A stretch of DNA of 64,000 nt, taken from Trema orientale. Taxonomy: Eukaryota; Streptophyta; Magnoliopsida; Rosales; Cannabaceae. Under the pieces are notes generated by a model. That model did not search any database and had not been told where the DNA came from. It was given only the letters and a program-made list of their open reading frames with translations. The stretch covers positions 1-64,000 of the forward strand of contig JXTC01000044.1 in the NCBI GenBank assembly GCA_002914845.1, written 5' to 3'. This document shows, in pieces, positions 30,538 to 41,700 of the stretch (the stretch's first letter is position 1; every line of letters begins with the position of its first letter). The translations under genes and the position numbers were made by a program.

Positions 30538-31710
30538 ATTAACTATGACGAATGTACTTATGGTGCTCTCATTAATGGGTTATGTAATGCAGGTGAAACT
30601 AGGAAGGGGTTTCAGCTGCTCAAGCAAGCTTATAACAATCAGAGGATTAAACTCACAGTCCATTGTTTCAGTCCAATCATTGACAGCCTTTGTAAAGAAG
30701 GGCAGATAGATAAGGCCTTGAGAGTGTTTAAAGATATGGTCAAATGTGGTATTCCACCGGATGTTGTGACTTACACTTCCTTGATTCATGGATTGAGGAC
30801 ATTTGGGAATTTCGAAGAAGCTAAGAGACTGTTAATCGACATGATTGATCTTGGCATTACACTCGATTTGCATACTTATAATGTTGTGATTGATTCTCTT
30901 TGCAAAGTAGAGAAAACTCGGGAAGCAATTTCACTATTTGAGTTGATGTCTAAAGAAGGCATAGAGCCTAATGTGGTCACATTTAATTCTCTCATTTCTG
31001 CTTTTTGCAAGGAAGGAAGAACTATAGAGGCACTTAATCTCATGGAAACAATTGACTAATAGACGCTTAGAGCCTGATGTCATTACTTACAACTCTTTAA
31101 TTTATGGACTGCGCCATTTAGGTCAATAGAGTGAAGCCAACAAATTGTTAGACAAAATGAAGGAGCAAGATGTTCTACGAGATGTTGTAACATTTAGTAT
31201 TCTAGTAGATGCTCTATGTAAAGAGGGAAGGACAAAGGAAGCCCTTTCTGTGTTTAATCTAATGACTCAAAGGGGGGTATTAGACCTGACATTATCACTT
31301 ATAATTCCTTATTTTGTGGATTGTGTCGTTCAGGTCAATTGAAAGAAACTAGTAGGGTGTTTGACGAAATGGTGAGTCATAATATCTACCCTGATATTAT
31401 AACACTAAATGGACTTTTAGACGCTTTTTGTGAAAGAGGTATGATGGACAAGGCCCAAAAGACATTTGATGAAATGATTCGACATGGTGAAAAGCCGGAT
31501 TTGATAACTTACAACACAATGATTAAAGGTTATTGTTTGCAAAGAGAAACAGATAATGCCAAAGAGATATTTGAACAAATGGAAGCAAATGGTGTTTTGC
31601 CTGATATAATTTCTTACAACACCTTGGTTGAAGGTTACATATAGGGTGAAAGAATAGATGTTGCTCTCAAGCTTCTGAAAGAGATGATCCAGAAACGTTT
31701 GGTGCCTGAT
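30538..31710 (+). pseudogene. PPR protein pseudogene, P-class, RFL-like
   Basis: A run of about eleven 35-residue pentatricopeptide repeats of the P class, with units such as PPDVVTYTSLIHGL, PNVVTFNSLISAFCKEGR and PDLITYNTMIKGYC. Proteins of this kind bind organelle RNA, and this repeat style resembles fertility-restorer-like genes. The copy is dead. It lacks the N-terminus and targeting peptide, has a stop and frame change at about 31057-31061, an in-frame TAG at 31127, a frame change near 31271-31282 in a G-run, and a TAG at 31642. Sequence between lesions is well preserved, so inactivation is fairly recent. RFL affiliation is inferred from repeat style alone. Confidence 0.85.
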
Positions 31711-32720
31711 GACGTAGGACGAAATGCCTTGAGGATCATTTCTGCCAGATGACTTGAGCATCTGTACGATAGTCTCGAGCTGTAATATTGGTTCATGCTC
31801 ATATGTAAGACGTAGTCTCCTTTTAAGGATATGAAGTTGTGCAAGGGTTTCGTTTGATCGTTTCGTGTATGCGAGAACTTTATAATGTTTTGACAATGTT
31901 CATTTTATATTGATTCGCTTTTAGCTCTAGCGTTTGTTCTCTGTCTCTCTGAAATATGTACACGAATGAATATTGTAAGGTTATATACATGCAGCAGTCT
32001 CTTCGTCCAAATTTTTTTTTTTTTAAAACGTAAGCAGAGGTTTTAAAGAAATTTAGGCGACAAAACTCTTTAAAAAGTCTTGAACTTGAGAACTCTCGTT
32101 TTTGACCAACGACAAGAAGTAGATTGATTGGTAGTAGTTTCTTTTTCGTAATAAGGAATGAATCAGAAGTTCGGAACTCGTATTGTTGATTATCATTTGT
32201 TTTTCGTCTTTTGAAATTAAAAAAAAAAAAAAAAAGGTTTATTGGACAATTGTTCAAGTTAGGAAAATGCAAAAATATGTCAGTTTTGCTTAACGCAAAT
32301 AAATATCATGCTTCTCATGCAAAGTAATCTAAAGAATGCACAAACCCAAAGAAGTCCTTCCAGGCTGTTCGTTTTTTCCCTTTCTTTCTTTTTTTTTTTT
32401 CCGGCTGAGGCCCGGGATGACTGAGGTGGAGTAAAAGTAGATTAAAATAACCTCACAATCTGCTTATGAGCACCAAATTAACGTCACGGTCTGAACACCT
32501 AAAAGATTTTTCAAATATGAAGCTAATAACATGCCAATCCAATTTTAATTCAATCTCAGTGTCTCTCATATGTGACCGCATCATCGGAGCAGGTTACCCA
32601 GGTTTGATGCGTTTTGTTAAACAACATCTGAGAAACCTTACTCTTCAATCCAATCTGATACTACAGCATTGGAACACGTATAAATTTCTAAGAGAAAGTT
32701 GTACTTTAACGAGATGTAGT
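31711..32720. other. Spacer between PPR pseudogene and the METTL13-like gene end
   Basis: About 1 kb containing A/T tracts (near 32010 and 32220) and presumably the 3' UTR of the minus-strand methyltransferase gene. No gene was recognised. Confidence 0.5.
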
Positions 32721-35700
32721 TCACTTCAACCTTCTGATTTTCTTTGCAGCATCAATAATGCTTTGGCTCATCCCTTTGTGTTTCAACTTCAACAATTTCT
32801 CAAGTCGATGAGCAGTTTCCGGTAAACAATCCTCCTCCATGGTGGAGTCTGAACAAAGACCAAAAATAACTTCATTGACATCTTCTTCAACTTGAAGGCA
32901 GAAAAGATGGTTGAAGACCTGAAACAACATCACAGCTTCAACATTATAATTAATCCAACTTGGCTGTAGAAAGCATACGCAAGTTCTGTTTTTACCATTG
33001 GGCGAGTAGTTAGCTTCAACATTACTAATGAAATAAAATGATTTTTTTTTAAAAAAAAAAGGTAATAATAATAAAAGTAAAATCTAACAGGAAACTAGAA
33101 AGGGTGCATTCAAAGACATTGTGCTACAAGTAACTCTCAAATATGTGATTGATTGCAGATCTATACAACACATTTAACTCGTCATTAAACACATAATAAA
33201 CTCATTGGCATAATCCTGTGGAACTAATTACTAGGCTCAACAACTAGTTCCAATAAGAATTCTCTATTCTCACCTCTTTCATCCTTGAAATAACACCGTC
33301 CTTAATGGCTTGGGATCGTGCAACCAAATTAATAACAAATAGACCCTTTTCAGAAAGATTCTTCTTTACAGTCTGCAGAAATGAGTCTTCCACAAAATCC
33401 GCAGCAGGACATGTCATGCCAGAGCTGTGCAAAACAACATATTACTCACCAAAATACATTCCTTATAGTGAATATGCAAATACGCATCAGTTGTATGCAT
33501 ACGTAACATATCAATCCTTCACCTTGAATCGGCTGAGTCAACATCAATGATAATTATGTCCACCTTTGTATTTACACTGCCTTCTTGAGATGTGCAACTT
33601 CTGTTGGAAGAAGCATCGTCGTTTCCGGGAACAGAAAACACATTAGACGTCGAACTTGTGATCTCTCTAATAAACTGGACGCCATCTGCAATATGCACCT
33701 GATGCACCAAATAGAATATAGAAGTCATAAATATAGTAGAAACTATAGGTTTTTTTTTTTTTTTTTTTTTTTGACGTACAAATTGTAGAATTTAGGATAA
33801 GAAGAATGTAGTGAGTACAAAAACTGTCCACTGGTGGCTACAAAACTTTGCATAGTATTTATATGTAAATTCTTTGTCCAAATGCACTCACAATTTGTTT
33901 ATAACATTAAAACCTTTTTCTTCTCTTTCTCTTATGGAATAAATATAGTCTTTTCCGTCTCTTTTTTTGTTCCTAGAAATGCTTCCCATAACAGATATTA
34001 TATCTTACAATTCTGATGTGCTACATATATTAAAGAAAACTTTAGAAAGTTCAGATTTCTGATTGGTTCCCTGCCAAGCCTCCTATCTGCTTCACATATG
34101 TGAGGAATCGCAGGTGATAGCTTGAGTATTTTGAGTAAGTAAATGCAGGCTGCTGATGTGTGTTTGGTTGTGCCTTTTTTTTTTATCAAAGTGGCTGCTG
34201 AATTGTAGGAAGGGTTGACATTCCTTCTTTCAACAGGAATTTTGTTAGTTATATACAATTGTGTAGAGGCAACAGGGTATGTAAGTTGGAGGGGTTATTA
34301 GGGAGAGAGAAGGCTCTGTTAGGGGGTGTGGAATATCATCTAATTTGATAGAGCTGAGCTCTAGGGGAGAGGAAGTCTCTTGACTACTCTCTGTTTTAGT
34401 GCACTTCTCTTTGTATTCTGCTCTACCATTACCAATTCAATAACAATGGCATTCCAAGTATCAGCTGTTCTTATTTGCACTTACTCTAATTCTGTGCTAT
34501 TTTTGCTGCATTGTGTGAGATTCGAAGTACAGGTAGTTATCAATTTCTTGACTATGAGTAACATATTTGAGAAATCTATTACTCTAACCACCCCCGCAAC
34601 AAAAGGGCAAAAAAAACAATATTTCGCAAATAGTGGGACCAAAGTGACTAGACTAACAGTGAAAGAGATTACGCACCTACAAGGGATATGCAGGTGGTCA
34701 CAGTTTAAAATCACTCAGGTGACGTGACCTCACGAAACAAATCAGCAATGATACCCAGCAACAGGCAACGAGAGTACAAGACGGATCACCCTACATTGAC
34801 TCATATTTTTTATAATTACTAGCATTTGGAGAGTGCAAACGTGTTCTTAATATAATATGGAAAGACTATTATATTGCATAACTGAATGAGAGAAGGAAGG
34901 CATGGTTGTAGACGGCTTATAAGGCATGTTACTTAAGCCCTCTTTGGCAAAGAGGGACTTAGTTCAATTGAAAAAGCCAAATAAGAAATTTATAAAAACA
35001 AAAAGGGGGTTGTTGATTACATTAATAGCCCCCGAATTATGTCCTTTGTACCACTTGGGCCCATGACTTTTCAAGTTACATAACAATTTATCCCGAATCA
35101 TGCAACTATTACAACAATAATCTTTTTCTCACAAACTGTTAATTTTTTGACAAAAATTAGTTACGTGCAAAACATTATAGGATATAATAATTTTCCCCAG
35201 ACTGATTTCTGTTAGAAAAAATTTATGACAAAATGAGCTATTGTTACAACAACTGACTTATGCAATTGTTGCAGCAATAATCAATTTGCCATAAACCGTT
35301 AATTTTTTAACAAAATTTGTTCACGTGCAAAGCATGTGCTCATTTTAACACGGTATAACGCTTGCACATGACTAATTTCTTTTAAAAAACTAACAGTTTG
35401 TGATAAAATCGGTCATTATTGCAACAACTGCATAACCCGGGTGATCTTCTATGTCAGTTGAAAGTTTGGGGACCAAAGTGGTATAAAGGGTATAATTCGG
35501 GGGCTAAATTAACCCTAACAAAAATTCATTAACCGACTGGATTTGCACCAAATTCAAATAGGAGATCCAGATATTTTTTTATTCCCATGGTTTGTGCATT
35601 CTAGCACCAAATGAGGCAATATAGCAACAATTCAACTAGAGTGATCAGGAATTGGATCCTAAGTTTCATACTGAATTTCCATTCTTTAGATACAGAAAAT

Positions 35701-38700
35701 TTTAGGGACATAGTTACTAAAGTGGCCCAAATAAAGTCTTTTTAACACCCATGTCCGGAGTTACCATTTAACAGGACAAAAAATTAAAGAGGAAAAAAAA
35801 AAGGAATCTTGATTACATGATATAGTAACCTACCTGCAAATGTTCCTGTTCTGTAAAACCAAAGTAGACCCTTGCAAGATTAAGGACCATGGGATCCAAC
35901 TCCACCACCTATATGCCATCAAGCACAACCACATTATCACCACTTAGAACTAATTACATGGATAATAGAAGAATCTAAATCTCTGGAGTTGCGTGTAGTC
36001 ACAGATGTAACCCAAGGATTACCTCAATGTGCAAAAAAGGCATGCATTCATTAAGGAACATAGGGAGTAAACCTGCTCCAAGACCAACTATAACTGCTTT
36101 AGCCTGAAAATGATTTTCAGAATTTTAGCAGAAAAACAAAGGAACACACTTAAAATTGAGAGGAAAAATTTGAACATTATCCATAGACTCGCCGGCATGA
36201 GAATTTGAACTTGACAATTACGCAGTTGAGTTCAAATAGTAGGTTCATTATACATCCAAACACGTAAGTATGGCCAGCTACAAAGCGGTCATTTATCTTC
36301 ACAGTTAGCAAAAATAATGAACAAATAACACGTAGTGTTGTCAACCAATCAATCTGATTATAGAAAACACTTTATCCTGATATGTAAGAATATTTAATAG
36401 AAAGCGAAGCTATTCTTCTTCTCATTTATAATAAGATGTTCTCAATACCCAACAAATTCGTTTTAACAAAGACAAAACCAGAACTCAGAAGTAGCAGTGC
36501 TTACTGATTTGTCACTTGCTGCCACACTCTCCATGTAAGAAGAAATCAACACAAACCCAGAAAGAATCCCAGTATGATAAGAACTAGCTAGATAGCCATG
36601 ATAAACCTTCAGCTGGTTGCATGGTTCTACTAATTGAAAAAAAGAAAGATTAAAACATTGCTAGCTACATTATTGCTAGGCAGGAAAATGGATAGAAAAA
36701 AAGGCAGAAAATATGCTTGCTACAAATACTAAATAATGATGCTTTTCATAGAATATGAACTGGAATACAATGACCTAATTGATATGAACTATTATACCAA
36801 CGTGTGATAAGTGCAGACAACAATCTTACATAGAAAGTTTTGACCATGGATTTTCCAGCATAACCAGGAAATCAAATCGAAAGAGCATTTATATCCCAAC
36901 TTCCACCTTTTGTTCCTCTAATTTTTATTTTAAGACGATAATATCTTGTATTTCTTTCCTGGTCTACCTTTAGAATACTACTTGTGAACATGGGCCATGT
37001 TCATTTTGGCAACAGTAAACCGTAGACGTAAAACTAAACAAGGAATAATCACAAGAACAAGAAATTTGTATGCAAATAGCCGGAACTTCTGACAAGAAAC
37101 CCAGTAATGGCCTACTAGGTTTCAGCACTGGCTTTAATCAAAGCTTTAATTTTCGGAGGTCAAAGTTAACTCAAAACTCGAGATACGATCATATCACCCA
37201 TTTTCCGTACATATTCAACAGGCAAGGGATTCAACTAAAATGAAAGCACATGTTTCTTGCATTAATAATGAGCTCTTTCAACCAAAGAGAATCCCAGCTC
37301 TCATCCTCCAGATAACTGCAGGAGAGAGAGGGAAAATTGCACTAAAGTGTTACAAAAAGCATTCTAATAGTGTCGTTCTTAAAAAGAAAAAATAATAATA
37401 AAAAAATACATAACAGTACTAAACAATTGGAATAAAAATTCAAATATTCCAAAACAAAAAATAGTATTATCCAAAAAGTTCATCATGAATTTTGAGAAAC
37501 ACAAGAACTAAGATATCAATCATGTCAACTTGCAATGGAAGCAAACTCAATCAGCAGAAGAGTAACTAAATTAACAGAAGTATCAGAAAATTAATACCGC
37601 CAATTCTTCTCTGAGTTCCTCTTTTCTTAGATTTGGAAGATGAGTTGGATTTCTTCCTCTCACGGTCACCAATGGCTGTTTGAGAAGATCCTTCTCTTGT
37701 TAATACAGCTTCGGACTGCACTAGACTCTCACTCCTTTGAAAAACTAGTCGGCGAAATATCAAGTCTTTGGATGGAAAAATGTGACTGACATCCCCATCA
37801 ACATTTTCATAAACCACATCCTCAACAATTATTGGCCCAGTAAATGAAGATGAGACCTACAGAGGTAGGCAAGCAACTGAGATGATGAAAATGGCAGACA
37901 CATTATATAACTTAATCCTAAAACAAAAAAATAAATAAATAAGAGACCAATTGCACCAATATATAACTTAATCCTAAAATAAAAATAAAAGACCAACTGC
38001 ACCAATATGAGTCACTTAAAACTTGGAAGTAAAGCAAATAAGTCCAGATCAAAGAGGGGCCATTCTAAACTGGCAGCAGTACTAAAAAAATTAGGCTGGT
38101 GAACAATCAACTGAAAAGGCACGTCCTTGGATTTCTAAACATCAGTTGAAAAAAGGGCTCTCATTTTCTCCCCTCAAAAAGCCTAGAATAGATACACACT
38201 TCTAGGAAACATACTACATACGATAAGCCCGATACACTATGATAAGCCCTACCAGCAATGCAAGGATGTAATGGCTATAGAAGAAATCACACAAGACATG
38301 GTTCCCAAATATATAGCAAATTTTCTCTAGAAGCAGCACTATACCATTCACACAATGTTTAATAATTCCCCTTAACGTACCTATTTCATTGCTCTCTTGT
38401 GGAGAATGGAATGTTTACAAAGTAGGAGGTAATGCCGAAACCTGACGTAACTATAGAAATGGGAGGTTCATACGACTTACAAACATTACAGCACTAAAAT
38501 TGCAAGGAAACTTTTTTGTGCCAAAATTCAGTCACTGCACAACTATTTGGTCACTGTGAAAAGGCAAATGGAAAATCAAGCAGAAGAGCAAGCCACTACA
38601 GAAACGCGAGTAAGATATGGGGTAGAATCACCAATATGCCCAATGAACCTATGAAATATGTGCTATTTGAGCAAAGCTAAACAGTACGTTATAGTTGGTA

Positions 38701-41700
38701 CATGATTTAAAAAAAATGATAAAAACATTGCACAACCAAATAACTTGCAAAACTTTAAGAATATCTTTAATTGAGAAATATACACATTATTCCATACCAC
38801 ATTTTACTGGGATACAGGATAAGAATAAATTTAAAAAATTTCTTTCAGGCTTCCTTCTATAGTCATCACTTTTGCTTCTAAGTGAAAACCCAACAATATA
38901 ATTCTTCAAAGATGTTGCTCATCCTCAAATGATTTTAACCAAAAAATCTGTACCAGCTTTGAAATAAAAATGCAAACCTGATGAACAATATTTCTTTGCT
39001 TGATTCCATCACCCGCCATCATGAACCTGAAAAATAATTAACACATAAAAGCATATATGAGAGTTTTTGAATCATAACTAAACAAAAAGCATCATTCAGC
39101 TCAAACAGATGATTTCTCAAAAATCTTGTCTCCTAAACACCACGTAGTGAGTGAGTCTAGTAACAATGATTTCTTTCTTTTTGATGAGAATGCAAGAGGA
39201 CAAGTGAAAAAATTATGTTAACAGAACCATTTTAAAACAAGATGAGCAGCATCATTAAATTTGTGAATGGCATTGATTGTGACAAATGCTCTCTTTACTT
39301 TGTGCACTAGAAAATAACAAATCTATATCTACACAGAAGTATTGTCGATTATGAAACTAGGATAGTAAAAATTCGGAAGACATAGAAAACCATATAACTG
39401 CTATAACAAGTTCTGGACTACACAAAATTTTAAATGTATATAATTTGCATTTTAGTAGCCCTTAACCATATCTATGCACTGACCCCCAACTAAGCTCCAG
39501 TGCCAAAGAAATCATTCCCTATGTGAAATCTTAAGAAAGACCAAAATTTCAGCTACCACCAACAGCAGAACTTGAAGTGTAGTCACACATCCACTTGCAA
39601 CTACATTGTGCAAGATGCTCCAACAACTTCTTTGATGACTATATTAGTGAGACACACTCAAGACCAAGCTAACATTTGATCATTAGCAGCAAGTAGTGGA
39701 TTTAGTTACGACTCACAAATAAAAGCATGGTTAAAACGGCACCTTGATCTTGCCAACAAAAAACAAAATAAAATGGTATATGGTACTAACGGAATTTGAG
39801 CTCCATTGTCACCCTCCCCAGGCGCCAATTGTCTAACCAGGGGAGACAAATCCTTCTGAAGGAAACAGATAACACTAGATTAAGCAAATAGCAATAACTA
39901 AAACATAGACGTAATAATCGGTAATCATTGATACTTAATCTGAACAAAAAGTTACCTGAATATCCTCCATGCTGGCATTGGCATGGCTACTGTCCAACAA
40001 AACCTTAATTCAGCACATAAGTTTTAATTAGCTAGAGAAATTACACAAATAATCTGGCAAACATCCACAAATAACATCATTGTTTCAGGGGAAAGCTACC
40101 ATTATGAGACGAGCTGCCTTCGAGCTTTCAACTACCATCCATTGTCCTTCCTCTGAGGAGAATAACCACTCACGGCTCCGACTCTGGAATCTAAAATTCA
40201 GTTACATATTTTGAAAAAAAAACTAAAGCAAAATGGACATGGAGACTACTTGGTGAAGAATAAAGGATATATCTGCCATATCAAGATACAAGTAAGAGAA
40301 AGTTTATGATATAGACATCGAATAAAATACATTAGAAAATTACATTATTTTTATTATTATTGTTATTATTTAGGATTATTTAGACTTATTATTACATGTT
40401 ACTTAATTTGGGTAACTAGATTTAAATTTCCTGTTTATAGTAGTTTCTAGAATGTGTTTATTTTCCTAATTGTGTCAATTGCATATCTAAAAATAGGCTT
40501 AACTATGTAATTGTTCTCCAGATTATGAATGAATATTGAATGATTATTTGACTTTTCTCTCTCTATGTTTCTTCTTCTCTTTCTTGAATTGCCTCTAATT
40601 CTTGATCTGTTCATGTCTTAATTCTACTCTGTCTTTATTAAATCTGTCCAATTTCTTATCTATCTTTCTAAATATCTTACTATTTTACCAATTCTATTAC
40701 TATTTTCTACCTATTCTCTCTACTTTCTCATCTAATCCTACAATAGTTTAATTTTAAACATATTGCGCTACTAAGCAGGGCAATCTAAATCAGACTATTA
40801 CTCTTTTTTTTTTCCGATACGAAATGAGTTTTGTATTAATAAGAACTATAATACAAAGGTGGTGGATAAGAAATCCACAAAACAATCACGCAAAAACAAA
40901 TTATATCAAGGATCTCCAATCTCTAATCAAGTCAGAAACGGCAAAGCCTTTAAAGTTTTTTCCATCGTACAACCAAGTAGCTACCCAGAATCTGACCATG
41001 TCCCAAACCATTTCCAAGCATTCTTCTTTTCCTTCGAAGATCCTTCCATTTCTTTCTAACCAAAGTGCCCAGTAGCTGGCCAAAATAGCTACCTTCCAAA
41101 GGCTTCTCCCTCTCTGATTAACATGAAAACCTTGCCCAACTCTTATCAAATCCTAACAAGTCCTAGGGACCACCCAACTCCTACCAAACTCCTTCAACAT
41201 ATTGTACCATAACTTAATAGAGAACGTACAATGCAGGAAAAGATGATTTAAAGATTCGTCGTTCTTCTTACATAAGACACATTATCCCAGGGATAATACT
41301 TGGTATGGTCTCCTTTCTTGTAATACATCATGAATGTTTAGCTTCTCTAAAACTAATAGTCAACCAAACATCTTGACTTTAGATGGAACTGGGGCTTTCC
41401 ATAAGGACTTTGCTGGGGAAAAACTGCCACATTATCCTCGAAGGTATAGAGTGCAAACGCTGATTTGCAGGAGAAACATGCTGAAGAATCTTCCACCCAT
41501 ATTCTCCTATCCTTAACATGATAGCATAATCTAACTGAATCTAATTGGGTAAAAAGGTTCAGTAGTTGAGTAACTTCTCTGTTATTCAAATTCCTCATAA
41601 AGTGAAAGTTCCAGCTATTAGAGCCGCCTAAGTTTGAATCTGAGTTTTCTACAAAATCTGCAGTAGCTCTATTTCTGAAAGAGGAGAATCTTTACAAAGA

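Noticed and set aside
40184..40190. Alternative acceptor seven bases upstream for exon 6 of the METTL13-like gene
   Set aside because: It shifts the frame into a stop; the AG giving SRSREWLFSSEE restores a continuous protein.
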